A stretch of 53,253 nucleotides of DNA from an uncultured Dehalococcoidia bacterium (GTDB lineage Bacteria > Chloroflexota > Dehalococcoidia > Lucifugimonadales > CAJWUJ01). The stretch is taken from NCBI GenBank assembly GCA_913047625.1, contig CAJWUJ010000008.1, positions 1 through 53,253 on the forward strand. Reading direction: 5' to 3'. The notes beneath the pieces were generated by a model. The model was given only the letters and a program-made list of their open reading frames with translations. It did not search any database and had not been told where the DNA came from. The first letter of the stretch is position 1, and the number at the start of each line of letters is the position of its first letter. A program made the position numbers and the translations under genes. This document shows, piece after piece, positions 25,477 to 34,560 of the stretch.

Positions 25477-25889
25477 CCTAACCGTTGTTTCAAGACATAG
25501 GATTTGATCTCATTAACTATATCACTGGTTTTGGAACCAGGACCAAATACACTTTTGACGCCTAACCTTTTGAGTTCTTGATGATCAGATTCAGGTATGA
25601 TGCCTCCAGCAAAGAGGAGGATCCCTACCATATTATTTGATGAAAGTAGTTCTGCGATTTTAGTGAAAAGTTCAATATGAGCACCTGAAAGTATACTGAG
25701 TCCAATAGCTTCTACATCTTCTTGAATTGCTGTTTGTACAATAGTTTGAGGGCTTTGCCTTATACCGGTGTAAACTACTTCCATTCCGGAGTCTCGGAGC
25801 GCTCGTACAATGATCTTTGCGCCTCTATCGTGGCCATCCAGTCCTGGTTTGGCAATCAATACTTTGATGGGTCGTTCAGATGTAGTCAT
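25473..25889 (-). CDS. Methylmalonyl-CoA mutase, cobalamin-binding subunit
   Basis: A 138-residue free-standing B12-binding domain. The cobalamin signature DxHxxG is in KPGLDGHDRGAKII, with the cobalt-ligating His at residue 20. The later SILSGAHIELFTKI and LLFAGGIIPESDHQEL blocks are the SxL and GG motifs of the B12 fold. It pairs with the catalytic subunit at 27990-29576 to convert methylmalonyl-CoA to succinyl-CoA, the two-subunit form known in archaea and some bacteria. It lies 20 bases after the epimerase gene. Confidence 0.93.
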   Translation of the reverse strand: MTTSERPIKVLIAKPGLDGHDRGAKIIVRALRDSGMEVVYTGIRQSPQTIVQTAIQEDVEAIGLSILSGAHIELFTKIAELLSSNNMVGILLFAGGIIPESDHQELKRLGVKSVFGPGSKTSDIVNEIKSYVLKQRLG

Positions 25890-25909
25890 TAGGTTACCTC
25901 TTAAAACTA

Positions 25910-26332
25910 CTATTCGTGTTGGGCCAATTCTACTAAGACACCCCTTGAGGATTTAGGATGCAGAAAAGCTACTGGACCAATAAAGCCTTGTCTAGGTGTC
26001 GTGTCGAGAAGTTTGATATCTCTGGCTAATAAAGTGTCAATTGATTTTTGTATGTCATCTACCTCGAAACATAGATGGTGAATTCCCTCTCCCTTTTCCG
26101 CAATAAACTTGGAAATGAGGCTGTCAGGATTAGTTCCTTGGAGAAGTTCAAGATGAACTCCGTTGACCGGAAGGAAGATACCCAAAACTGAAAATTCATG
26201 ATTCTCTAAGGTTGGAGCTTCTTTAATATTGAATGTGGTTTGGTAATACTGGGCTGCTAAGTTGATATCACTCACTGCAATACCGATATGGTGAATGCCT
26301 TTTACTTCGCATGGGGGGATAATATCTATCAT
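25910..26332 (-). CDS. mce: Methylmalonyl-CoA epimerase
   Basis: A 140-residue glyoxalase-fold enzyme that interconverts (S)- and (R)-methylmalonyl-CoA. It has the paired beta-alpha-beta modules with metal ligands in IHHIGIAVSDI, VHLELLQG, GIHHLCFEVDDI and VLVELAQ. Length is normal. It lies between the DUF2784 gene and the mutase small subunit, which settles the specificity better than sequence alone. Confidence 0.93.
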   Translation of the reverse strand: MIDIIPPCEVKGIHHIGIAVSDINLAAQYYQTTFNIKEAPTLENHEFSVLGIFLPVNGVHLELLQGTNPDSLISKFIAEKGEGIHHLCFEVDDIQKSIDTLLARDIKLLDTTPRQGFIGPVAFLHPKSSRGVLVELAQHE

Positions 26333-26353
26333 TTAATTATGCTCCTTTGTTCA

Positions 26354-26743
26354 TTAGGGATTGCTTGCATTTCTTGGTCGATAAGTTTGGATTAATGCTA
26401 TGGCTGAAAGGGCTACCCATGCCAATCCTACACCAAAAAAGAGTTCATAAGGAAGGTCTATCCCTAATATCTTTTCAGCAATTGCTTCAGGTAATGGAGT
26501 GCCAGATGTCCATTCTGGATTGACTTTTAATCGGAGCCATCTTTCAAGTTCAGTTAGTGGACAACCTGGAGCGATTTGCCAAATCATTGCTGCTGAAAGA
26601 TTGGTGAAAAAGAAAAGCGAAAATAATCGTCGATTGCGCATGTAACCAAACAAAGCAAAGAAAGTACCTACGAAAAGGATAATGATGTAGAGAATATGAA
26701 ATCCCAGTAAGAGGTTTGCTAAAGTATCATACAGTTGCAACAC
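26354..26743 (-). CDS. DUF2784 membrane protein
   Basis: A 129-residue protein with about three hydrophobic segments (near residues 10-35, 40-55 and 98-118). The motif GCPLTELERWLR (residues 60-71) is the mark of the DUF2784 family, whose function is not known. It lies between the acyl-CoA dehydrogenase and epimerase genes of the methylmalonyl-CoA operon, with a gap of only 21 bases to the epimerase. The Cys in the GCPLTE motif is kept. Confidence 0.8.
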   Translation of the reverse strand: MLQLYDTLANLLLGFHILYIIILFVGTFFALFGYMRNRRLFSLFFFTNLSAAMIWQIAPGCPLTELERWLRLKVNPEWTSGTPLPEAIAEKILGIDLPYELFFGVGLAWVALSAIALIQTYRPRNASNP

Positions 26744-26799
26744 AGTTTTTAGATATTCCTTGTCTCACACGCAATTAGCGAATTAATGCGGTGGTACCA

Positions 26800-27957
26800 T
26801 TAGATTTGATACAGTTTTAAGATATTACGGGCTATTACTAAGCGTTGGATTTCGCTACTGCCTTCGTAAATTTCAGTAATTTTAGCATCTCTATAATACC
26901 GTTCAACAGGATTATCTTTAAAGAATCCGTACCCACCATGAATTTGGAGGGCTTTATCAGTTACAAAATGAGCGGTTTCTGAAGCGAAAAGTTTCGCCAT
27001 TGCTGACTCTATTGTGTGGGGAAGGTTTTGATCTTTTAGCAAAGCTGCTCGACGAGTTAGTAGACGGGCGGCTTCTATTTTTGTAGCGCAATCCGCTAAC
27101 ATGAATTGAATTGCTTGATGTTGAGCTAGCGGGCGATTGAAAGTTTGGCGTTGCTGACTATAGGACAGTGCTTTTTCTAAAGATCCTTGAGCAATTCCTA
27201 CTGCTTGTGATGCGATAATAATCCGAGATGAATCTAATATTTGCATTGCTATTTTGAAACCATCTTCCTCCTGCCCCAACACGTTAAAGGCAGGCACTTT
27301 AGTATTGTTAAAATCGATTTCAGCAGTGCTAGAGGCTCGTATTCCCATTTTGCCTTTTAAAGGGTTAATCGTTATGCCAGGGGAATGTCTATCTACAACG
27401 AGGCATATGATGCCTTTACTTCCAGGTTGATTGTTTAGACGTGCAAATACCGTGAATAGTGATGCCTCATTGGCATTCGTAATAAAGGTTTTAGTCCCGT
27501 TGATGACGTATGATCCGTTATTCTTCTCCACTTGGCATGACAAAGCAGATGCATCGGAACCACAGTCTGGTTCAGTAAGACACCATGCTCCAATATCCCT
27601 TCCCTCAATCATGCCGGGGACGAATTTCTCCCGTTGATCTGGTCTGCTGAAATTATATATTGTGGCTAAAGTAAGGGATACATGTGCTATAAAGCTTGTG
27701 CTCGTTCCTGCGCATGCTTTGGCTATCTCTTCTACGACAACTGCCAACTCTTGATATCCTCCACTAGATCCGCCTAATTCAGGATCAATACCAGTTCCCA
27801 TGACACCGAGAGAAGCTAAACCCTGAAGATTTTCGGTAGGAAACTGTTCGTTTTGGTCCAAGAGATGAGCGTGTGGCGCAATATGCTTTTGACTAAATTC
27901 TGATAGGGTTTTTTTAAGGAGAAGTTGTTCTTCGGTCAAAAGTAGAGAATTATTCAT
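26800..27957 (-). CDS. Acyl-CoA dehydrogenase
   Basis: A 385-residue FAD-dependent acyl-CoA dehydrogenase. I chose ATG 27957 (MNNSLLLTEEQLLLKKTL), with GGAAGGA upstream; the longer frame to 28077 overlaps the mutase gene and adds unrelated residues. Motifs seen: WCLTEPDCGSDAS, SSTAEIDFNNTKVPA, FNRPLAQHQAIQFMLADC, and the catalytic Glu in YRDAKITEIYEGSSEIQR. Its place between the mutase subunits suggests a short or branched-chain acyl-CoA feeding propionyl-CoA/methylmalonyl-CoA, which is inference. Confidence 0.93.
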   Translation of the reverse strand: MNNSLLLTEEQLLLKKTLSEFSQKHIAPHAHLLDQNEQFPTENLQGLASLGVMGTGIDPELGGSSGGYQELAVVVEEIAKACAGTSTSFIAHVSLTLATIYNFSRPDQREKFVPGMIEGRDIGAWCLTEPDCGSDASALSCQVEKNNGSYVINGTKTFITNANEASLFTVFARLNNQPGSKGIICLVVDRHSPGITINPLKGKMGIRASSTAEIDFNNTKVPAFNVLGQEEDGFKIAMQILDSSRIIIASQAVGIAQGSLEKALSYSQQRQTFNRPLAQHQAIQFMLADCATKIEAARLLTRRAALLKDQNLPHTIESAMAKLFASETAHFVTDKALQIHGGYGFFKDNPVERYYRDAKITEIYEGSSEIQRLVIARNILKLYQI

Positions 27958-27989
27958 TAGAGTTCCTTCCTGTAAACTTCTTTCTGCAA

Positions 27990-29576
27990 TTATATAATAA
28001 CGGTCTCTTGATGTTCTCCAAATACTGATCTTAGAACATCTGATATTTCTCCGACCGTTGCATAAGCTTGAACACATTCCATGATAGGCTCAATGGTATT
28101 GTCATCAGAACTGGCAACTGATTTTAGTTTAAGTAATGATGCTTCAACTTTGGCGTTGTCTCGAGAAGCTTTTATTTTGCTGAGTTTTGTCATTTGACTT
28201 TTTGCAGCTGACGATTCTACTGGTGTTATTTTGGCTGGTTCAAGTTCGGGTTTTTGATATTTGTTCACACCGACTATAATTTGATCTTCGGCTTCAATCG
28301 CCTTTTGAAGGGTGTAAGCACTTTCATGAATTTGAAGTGCTTGGAACCCGTTTTCGATACCAGAAATTGCACCACCGAGGTCTTCAACTTCATCAATCAA
28401 TATTTTGGTTTTTTCATATAATTGATTTGTAAGGTGTTCCACGTAATAAGATCCCGCTAGAGGGTCTACGGTGTTTATGATCCCTGACTCGTGTGCGAGG
28501 ATCTGTTGGGTTCTGAGGGATAGTTCAGCAGATGCTTCAGATGGCAATGAGAGCGCTTCATCTTTCGAATTTACATGGAGAGATTGAGTTCCCCCTAGAA
28601 CAGCTGCAAGAGCTTGAATAGTAGTTCGGATTACATTGTTGTCAATTTGCTGGGCAGTTAGTGTCACACCTGCGGTTTGGGTATGAAATCTGAGCATCAT
28701 AGATTTAGGGTTTTTTGCTTTAAACTTGGTTTTCATGATGTCGGCCCAAATTCTTCTAGCAGCCCTATATTTAGCTATTTCCTCGAATAGGTCTGTTGAA
28801 GCAACAAAAAAGAATGACAGACGGTTAGCGAACTGATCGACATCAAGGCCTGCCTTAAGAGCAGCTTTGACATATTCGATGGCATTAGAGAATGTGAAGG
28901 CTAGTTCTTGTATAGCTGTTGCTCCAGCTTCTCTCATGTGGTAGCCAGAGATGCTTATGGTGTTCCAGTTTGGAACCTGCTCAGCACAAAACGTGAATAT
29001 ATCAGTGACCAATCGCATTGAGTGTTTTGGAGGATAGATATATGTGCCTCTAGCTATATATTCTTTCAATATGTCATTTTGAATAGTCCCGCGTACTTGA
29101 TCAAGCGGTATTCCTTGCTTTTTTGCCACTGACAAATATAGAGCTAACAAAACAGGGGCGGTTGCATTAATAGTCATGGATGTGGTTACTTTTTCAAGAG
29201 GAATATCCCTTAATAAAGTCTCCATATCATCTAATGTATCGATAGGTACGCCAACTTTCCCTACTTCACCAAGCGAAATAGAATGGTCTGAGTCGTAGCC
29301 AGTCTGGGTAGGTAAGTCGAAGGCGATAGAAAGACCTGTTTGCCCTTGATTCAAAAGATAATGGAATCTTTTGTTGGATTCTTCTGGAGTGGAATATCCA
29401 GAATACTGTCGCATAGTCCAAAGGCGAGCACGGTACATTTCTGCTCTTATTCCTCTGGTAAAGGGGTATTCCCCCGGGATCCCTATATGGCTGTCGTAGT
29501 CTAAATTCGAGCAGTCTTCAGGATAATGAATAGGTTTAACAGGGATTCCTGATGCTGTGGTGAGGTCGTCTTCCAT
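27990..29576 (-). CDS. Methylmalonyl-CoA mutase, catalytic subunit
   Basis: A 528-residue TIM-barrel subunit. The N-terminal block YPFTRGIRAEMYRARLWTMR, then QYSGYSTPEESNKRFHYLL, and the DLPTQTGYDSDH segment are diagnostic, and the middle SGYHMREAGATAIQELAF matches the substrate channel. It lacks the fused B12 domain, supplied by the separate gene at 25473-25889. It opens a five-gene minus-strand run (mutase, dehydrogenase, DUF2784, epimerase, B12 subunit). Together they turn propionyl-derived methylmalonyl-CoA into succinyl-CoA. No propionyl-CoA carboxylase is in the window. Confidence 0.95.
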   Translation of the reverse strand: MEDDLTTASGIPVKPIHYPEDCSNLDYDSHIGIPGEYPFTRGIRAEMYRARLWTMRQYSGYSTPEESNKRFHYLLNQGQTGLSIAFDLPTQTGYDSDHSISLGEVGKVGVPIDTLDDMETLLRDIPLEKVTTSMTINATAPVLLALYLSVAKKQGIPLDQVRGTIQNDILKEYIARGTYIYPPKHSMRLVTDIFTFCAEQVPNWNTISISGYHMREAGATAIQELAFTFSNAIEYVKAALKAGLDVDQFANRLSFFFVASTDLFEEIAKYRAARRIWADIMKTKFKAKNPKSMMLRFHTQTAGVTLTAQQIDNNVIRTTIQALAAVLGGTQSLHVNSKDEALSLPSEASAELSLRTQQILAHESGIINTVDPLAGSYYVEHLTNQLYEKTKILIDEVEDLGGAISGIENGFQALQIHESAYTLQKAIEAEDQIIVGVNKYQKPELEPAKITPVESSAAKSQMTKLSKIKASRDNAKVEASLLKLKSVASSDDNTIEPIMECVQAYATVGEISDVLRSVFGEHQETVII

Positions 29577-29618
29577 ATTTTTAACCCTTGCTTGGCAAAT
29601 AATAATCGTTTAAGACTT

Positions 29619-29646
29619 TTGCCTACCAATAATGATATCCTAAGAT
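29619..29646 (+). promoter_or_regulatory. Possible promoter of ruvB
   Basis: TTGCCT (29619-29624) and TAAGAT (29641-29646) have a 16-base spacer in the 110-base divergent gap before ruvB. Both hexamers are moderate matches. Confidence 0.35.
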
Positions 29647-29686
29647 AGGAATGATGCAAACAGTATAGGAGTTATGGGACATTGCT

Positions 29687-30727
29687 ATGAATGATCGACT
29701 CGTTTCCGGGCAGCAAAACAGTGATGAGACTTCCTCTGAATCTGGGTTACGACCTATTTCGCTGAAGGAGTATGTTGGTCAGGATAAGGTTAAGGAGAAT
29801 TTGTCCATTGCCATTGAGGCTACTCAATCTAGAAAAGAACCTCTTGAACACGCATTGTTATACGGTCCCCCGGGTTTGGGTAAAACCACCTTAGCACATA
29901 TCATAGCTAAGGAAATGGATGTGAACATCAAGGTCACATCGGGACCAGCTATTGAAAGGGCTGGTGATATAGCAGCCATTATTACCAAGTTAAAAAAAGG
30001 TGAGGTTCTTTTCATAGATGAAATACACCGTCTTAGCAAAGTGGTAGAGGAAATCTTATATCCTGCAATGGAAGATTTTACATTATCTTGGGTGATGGGC
30101 GAAGGATTGAAAGCTCAAAATATTAATCTCAATGTGGAACCTTTTACTTTAATTGGTGCTACTACGAGATTTGGGATGGTAGGTGCACCTCTCAGGGACA
30201 GATTTGGTCTAACCTACAGGTTAGATTTTTATGATCAGACTGCTATGGAATTAATTATAAAGAGATCTTGTGGGATTTTGGGTGTTGTGGCAGAAGAATC
30301 TGGTATAAGGGAGCTGGCAAAGAGATCTAGGGGCACGCCTCGAGTAGCTAATAGATTGCTTCGAAGAGTAAGGGATTATGCCGAAGTTGTAGGAAACGGA
30401 AAGATTACTGATACAGTTGCTAAAGAGGCACTGGGGAAACTGGAAGTTGATCCGCTAGGCTTAGACGATTTGGACAATCGGATCTTGAGAGCTTTGACGG
30501 ACAAATTTGAAGGTAATCCTGTTGGACTCGATACACTGGCAGCTTCGGTTACAGAGGATCCTGATACGATAATGGATGTTCATGAACCTTACTTGTTGCA
30601 ATTAGGCTTTATAAAGAGAACACCTAGGGGAAGGATCGCAACAAAAAGGGCTTTTGCGCATTTGGGCATCCAACAAAACAAACCTGGAGATCTTAATCAG
30701 CTCAATCTTTGGACAACAGAAGACTAG
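29687..30727 (+). CDS. ruvB: Holliday junction DNA helicase RuvB
   Basis: A 346-residue AAA+ motor of the RuvAB branch-migration complex. Walker A is [18 protein letters not shown] (about residue 58), Walker B is [10 protein letters not shown], and sensor 1 is [20 protein letters not shown]. The C-terminal winged helix has [20 protein letters not shown]. It is about 20 kb away from ruvC-ruvA, so the ruvCAB operon is split. It converges on hyuA with only three bases between the stops. Confidence 0.96.
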   Translation: MNDRLVSGQQNSDETSSESGLRPISLKEYVGQDKVKENLSIAIEATQSRKEPLEHALLYGPPGLGKTTLAHIIAKEMDVNIKVTSGPAIERAGDIAAIITKLKKGEVLFIDEIHRLSKVVEEILYPAMEDFTLSWVMGEGLKAQNINLNVEPFTLIGATTRFGMVGAPLRDRFGLTYRLDFYDQTAMELIIKRSCGILGVVAEESGIRELAKRSRGTPRVANRLLRRVRDYAEVVGNGKITDTVAKEALGKLEVDPLGLDDLDNRILRALTDKFEGNPVGLDTLAASVTEDPDTIMDVHEPYLLQLGFIKRTPRGRIATKRAFAHLGIQQNKPGDLNQLNLWTTED

Positions 30728-30730
30728 GCT

Positions 30731-32809
30731 TTAATCCAAACTGATAATTAGGCTTCCGTATGTTTCTACTACGGCATGCTCTTTTGGAGCTATGGGGGTG
30801 GTGGAGTCCATTTGTTCTATGATTGCAGGACCCTCTATTTCGTGACCTTGGAGAAGATCTTCTCGCTGAAATATAGGTGTCTTGGAAGGTCCTTCCTCCC
30901 ACCAAACTTCTCGGAATCCTACTGGAATAGGATCCAGTAAGGCTTCTTTGAGTGGGCTGGGTTTGATTCGAGGCATAAGTGACAGGGCTAAGACTCTAAT
31001 ATTGACCAGTTGGACCTTCTCATTGTTGGATTGATACCCATATTCTCTTTCGTGCGCTTGATGAAATGCCTTTGTTAATTTATCAATTTCTTCAGTTTGC
31101 CATTTTTGGTTGGATGAGGGTATCGTAAGCTCATAATTTTGGCCCGCGTATCTTAAATCCGCCAATATCTGAATAGAACGTTTGTCTTCCTGTACGTCTT
31201 CTGAATCTAACCAGTTAATTGCCTGAGAAAACAGGTCATCTATAATTGAGTTGACCTTGTTTAAATCAGCCTCATCAAGCGAAGTTAAATATGTTTTTGT
31301 ATAATCTGCCCTCATATCTGTATTGAGAAGGCCTAATGCACACAATATGCCAGGATTTGGAGGTATGATTACTCTCGACATATTAAGTTGCTTGGCTACC
31401 GCTGTGCCGTGCAATGGCCCGGCGCCTCCGAATGCAACAAGAGTGAAATCACGTGGGTCATACCCTCTTTGAACAGATACTACTCTGGTTGCCAAAACAG
31501 TGTTGGAATTAATTATATCTAGAATACCTTGTGCAGCCTGTACTGTGTTCAAGCCTAACGGATTAGCTATGCTTTCATCGATTGCCTTTTTCGCAAGATG
31601 TTCTTGGAGAGGCATTCTGCCTTTCAGCAAACCTTGGGCATTGAGACGACCAAGTATTAAGTTAGCATCTGTTAGGGTAGGTTGTTCACCTCCTAAGCCG
31701 TAAGATGCTGGTCCAGGTTTGGCTCCAGCGCTTTTGGGCCCAACTTTGAGTCTTCCTCCTGAATCAATCCAAGCAATGCTTCCTCCGCCAGCTCCTACAG
31801 AATTGACGTCAACCATAGGGGTTCTTACAGGATTGCCAGATATTTCTTTTTCGTAGACCATGGATACGGTGCCGTTGCGAATTAAACATACATCTGTGCT
31901 GGTTCCGCCCATGTCAAGAGTGATAATATCTTTTATGCCTGCTAGTTGAGCTACATGCAGACCACCAATGACACCTCCACTTGGTCCAGAGAACAATGTG
32001 TTAGCAGGTCTCTCGATCGCTCTGCTGGGTGACATTATGCCCCCGCTGGATTGCATTATGTATGGCGGTCGGTTGCAACCGAGCTCAGAAATTCGAGCAG
32101 TTAAGTTAGTCAGGTATGTTTTAGTAACTGGTCCCAGTGCTGCATTGGACACGGTAGTGCTGAGCCTCTCAAACTCTCTGAATTCAGGAAGGATCTTGTG
32201 TGCTAGCCAAATGGAAGCTTCGCAATTTAAAGATTTAGCGATTCGTTCTACTTCAAGCTCATGGGCTGGATTAAGAAAATCGAACAAGAAACAAACTGCA
32301 ATTGCGTCAACTTTTTGATGCATAAGTGTTTGTATGGCTTGTTGGGTGCGCTGTAGATCTAATGGGATCACGATTTCTCCCTTAGAGTTAACTCGTTCAG
32401 GAACTTCGATTCTTAGGCTTCGTGAAACTAAGGGGAGAGGTTTTTCAACGAAAAGATCATATAACTTGTCTCGTTTTTGACGACGCAACTCTAGCAAATC
32501 TCTGAAGCCCTCGGTAGTAATCAATCCTACTTTGGCAGTTTTCCCTTCAATCATGGCATTGATTGCTATGGTACTTCCCTGGGCCAAATACACTACTTCA
32601 GTCGGGGATATTTGGTTTTCATTTATAAGCTCAGAAGTTCCAGAATAAATCCCGTCAGCTTGATTCTGGGGGACAGTAGGTACTTTGTGAACCTTGATTT
32701 CTTGTGAATTTTCTTCGAAAAGGACTAGATCTGTGAATGTGCCACCAACATCCGCTCCAATTTTATAACGATTCAATCTCATTACTCCGTGGTTGTACTG
32801 GTCATCCAC
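30731..32809 (-). CDS. Hydantoinase/oxoprolinase subunit A (HyuA), second copy
   Basis: A 692-residue N-methylhydantoinase A / 5-oxoprolinase alpha-type subunit with an ASKHA ATPase fold. Signatures are IGADVGGTFTDLVLF near the N-terminus, ITLDMGGTSTDVCLI, VNSVGAGGGSIAWID and FGGAGPLHGTAVA. The end has RYAGQNYELTI, equivalent to the RYLGQEH of the partial copy at the window start. Start GTG 32809 or, more in line with the family, ATG 32782. No HyuB follows it, so its partner may be the HyuB at 439-2157 or a gene elsewhere. Confidence 0.92.
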   Translation of the reverse strand: MDDQYNHGVMRLNRYKIGADVGGTFTDLVLFEENSQEIKVHKVPTVPQNQADGIYSGTSELINENQISPTEVVYLAQGSTIAINAMIEGKTAKVGLITTEGFRDLLELRRQKRDKLYDLFVEKPLPLVSRSLRIEVPERVNSKGEIVIPLDLQRTQQAIQTLMHQKVDAIAVCFLFDFLNPAHELEVERIAKSLNCEASIWLAHKILPEFREFERLSTTVSNAALGPVTKTYLTNLTARISELGCNRPPYIMQSSGGIMSPSRAIERPANTLFSGPSGGVIGGLHVAQLAGIKDIITLDMGGTSTDVCLIRNGTVSMVYEKEISGNPVRTPMVDVNSVGAGGGSIAWIDSGGRLKVGPKSAGAKPGPASYGLGGEQPTLTDANLILGRLNAQGLLKGRMPLQEHLAKKAIDESIANPLGLNTVQAAQGILDIINSNTVLATRVVSVQRGYDPRDFTLVAFGGAGPLHGTAVAKQLNMSRVIIPPNPGILCALGLLNTDMRADYTKTYLTSLDEADLNKVNSIIDDLFSQAINWLDSEDVQEDKRSIQILADLRYAGQNYELTIPSSNQKWQTEEIDKLTKAFHQAHEREYGYQSNNEKVQLVNIRVLALSLMPRIKPSPLKEALLDPIPVGFREVWWEEGPSKTPIFQREDLLQGHEIEGPAIIEQMDSTTPIAPKEHAVVETYGSLIISLD

Positions 32810-32860
32810 TTGGACGACGAGCTAATAGGCCAAGACGTCTACCAGAGTGAATATATTAAG

Positions 32861-32887
32861 CTAATAGAATATAGACCAATGTGTCAA
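32861..32887 (-). promoter_or_regulatory. Possible promoter of the second hyuA
   Basis: On the minus strand a perfect TTGACA (32882-32887) precedes TATTAG (32861-32866) by 15 bases, about 50 bases upstream of the gene. The spacing is short and the -10 poor. Confidence 0.35.
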
Positions 32888-32984
32888 TGATTTGCTGCTA
32901 GACTTGCTTGAATATCTATGATAATGCGAGGAATAAACTGGCTATTCGCTATATTTCTTGTTGATGAGTTCTTCCAAACGGAAA

Positions 32985-33776
32985 TTACCAGGGAAAACTT
33001 CCATTAAAAGTGAAATAACAGCTTTGGCCTCCATCAATTACCATTTCAGAACCTGTCATGTAGGATGACGCATCAGACGCAAGGAATAGTGCAGCCTGGG
33101 CTACATCATCAGTTAAACCTACTCTCCCTAATGGGATTGTTTTCTCAAGTTGTTCAAGCTGTTCTTTGTTGTCTAAAGTTGCCGCAGTCATTGGTGAGTA
33201 TATCATCCCTGGATGAATGGAGTTGATCCTTATTCCGTGGCTTCCATATTGAACGGCTGCTGCTTTCGTCAGGCTACGGACAGCTCCTTTGCTTGAGCTA
33301 TAAGCCGCCGCTTTTAGATGTCCCAGTAAACCTGCCACTGACGACATATTGATTATATTTCCGGTTCTGTTTGCAATCATTCTAGGGATAACCGCTGACA
33401 TTCCTAAAAAAACACCGTTAACATTTACATTGATCACTTGCTCCCATTCGGTCAGTGACATTTCTAATAGAGGCTTCCTGATGTTAGTTCCTGCATTGTT
33501 AACTAAAACATCAATAGTTCCAGTCTCGGCTACTACTTTATTAACTAAATCTGTCCACTCTTGTTCAGCTGTTACATTTAGAGATAGGGCAGTACATTTC
33601 CCTCCCTGTCCGACTATTTCTTTTTCAACTGCCCTGGCTTGATCCGTAGCTATATCACCAATAAATAAAGTGGCTCCATGTGTTGCAAATAACTTAGCTA
33701 TGGCTTTTCCGATTCCTTGGGATCCACCAGTAATGAGGATGGTTTTATGTGCAAGTAATCTGTCGTAATCAAGCAT
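32985..33776 (-). CDS. Short-chain dehydrogenase/reductase (intact)
   Basis: A 263-residue classical SDR. The cofactor motif TGGSQGIG is at residues 16-23, NNAG at 93-96, catalytic Ser146, Tyr159 and Lys163 (AYSSSKGAV), and the PG motif HPGMIYSP follows. The ATG at 33776 has GGAGG eight bases upstream and lies eight bases inside the end of the previous gene. It is a paralog of that gene and the two are co-translated. The substrate is unknown; 3-oxoacyl or cyclic-alcohol substrates are typical. Confidence 0.9.
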   Translation of the reverse strand: MLDYDRLLAHKTILITGGSQGIGKAIAKLFATHGATLFIGDIATDQARAVEKEIVGQGGKCTALSLNVTAEQEWTDLVNKVVAETGTIDVLVNNAGTNIRKPLLEMSLTEWEQVINVNVNGVFLGMSAVIPRMIANRTGNIINMSSVAGLLGHLKAAAYSSSKGAVRSLTKAAAVQYGSHGIRINSIHPGMIYSPMTAATLDNKEQLEQLEKTIPLGRVGLTDDVAQAALFLASDASSYMTGSEMVIDGGQSCYFTFNGSFPW

Positions 33777-34485
33777 TACTGAATCCTCCATCCACTATAA
33801 TCTCAGTGCCTGTGATATACCATGAATCTTTGCTTGATAAGTGCAACACGACATGTATGAGTTCCTCAGCGTTGCCTAGTCTCGCCATGGGGATCTGAGA
33901 AGTAGAAACAGTAGTATCGGTGTTTTGTAACCTATCAGTTGCAAACAGGCCCATTAGGATACAGTTACTCCTGATATTGTACTTAGCATACTGGACTGCT
34001 ATTGATTTTGATAAGGTTCTAATTCCCCCGTCACTACTTGCTAGTGCTGAAGAAGCAGGTGACCCTATATTTGCGTACATTGATACCAGATTAACTATCG
34101 AGCCTCCACCAGCTGCTTTGAGATGAGGAATTGTTGACTTTGCTCCCAAGAAGACAGAGTTTAAATAATTATGAACTGTTGAATAGAAAGTTGTATCTAG
34201 ACTGTTCAATGTTTGCTTGGCAGTTGGATGATTAAAGTTGTTGATGAGGACGTCAATTTGTCCAAATTTATTACTGGCCGTCTTGAGGGCATTATCCCAA
34301 GAATTTTCTTCGGTGTATTGGATAGGAACTTCGATACGGTTATCAGTTTGGGCACATTTGGTTCCAGGGGGAACTCCAAGGACAAGTTTCGCACCGTGTT
34401 CTTGGAATAGATCAGAGAGGGCTTTGCCCCAGAAACTTGATCCGTGGGTAATAAATACAACCTTTTCTTCTAGTTTCTTACGCAT
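33769..34485 (-). CDS. SDR-like protein with lost catalytic Tyr and Lys
   Basis: A 238-residue SDR-family protein (ATG 34485, MRKKLEEKVVFITHGSS). Aligned with the intact neighbour, the cofactor motif TGGSQGIG has become THGSSFWG, NNAG has become NNFN, catalytic Ser135 is kept, but Tyr is Leu148 and Lys is Asp152. The C-terminal half remains close to normal (SKSIAVQYAKYNIRSNCILMG, YITGTEIIVDGGF). The frame is open and the fold seems kept, so a non-catalytic partner of the downstream SDR is more likely than a decaying gene, but this is inference. Confidence 0.85.
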   Translation of the reverse strand: MRKKLEEKVVFITHGSSFWGKALSDLFQEHGAKLVLGVPPGTKCAQTDNRIEVPIQYTEENSWDNALKTASNKFGQIDVLINNFNHPTAKQTLNSLDTTFYSTVHNYLNSVFLGAKSTIPHLKAAGGGSIVNLVSMYANIGSPASSALASSDGGIRTLSKSIAVQYAKYNIRSNCILMGLFATDRLQNTDTTVSTSQIPMARLGNAEELIHVVLHLSSKDSWYITGTEIIVDGGFSNA

Positions 34486-34560
34486 AGTAATTAGCCGCAC
34501 GTGTCTATGAGTGCAGTATCGTACACTCAAAAGAATCTATCAAGGTTCAAAGGAATTCGT

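Noticed and set aside
27958-28077. N-terminal extension of the acyl-CoA dehydrogenase
   Set aside because: It overlaps the mutase gene and the added residues do not fit the family; ATG 27957 has a good Shine-Dalgarno.
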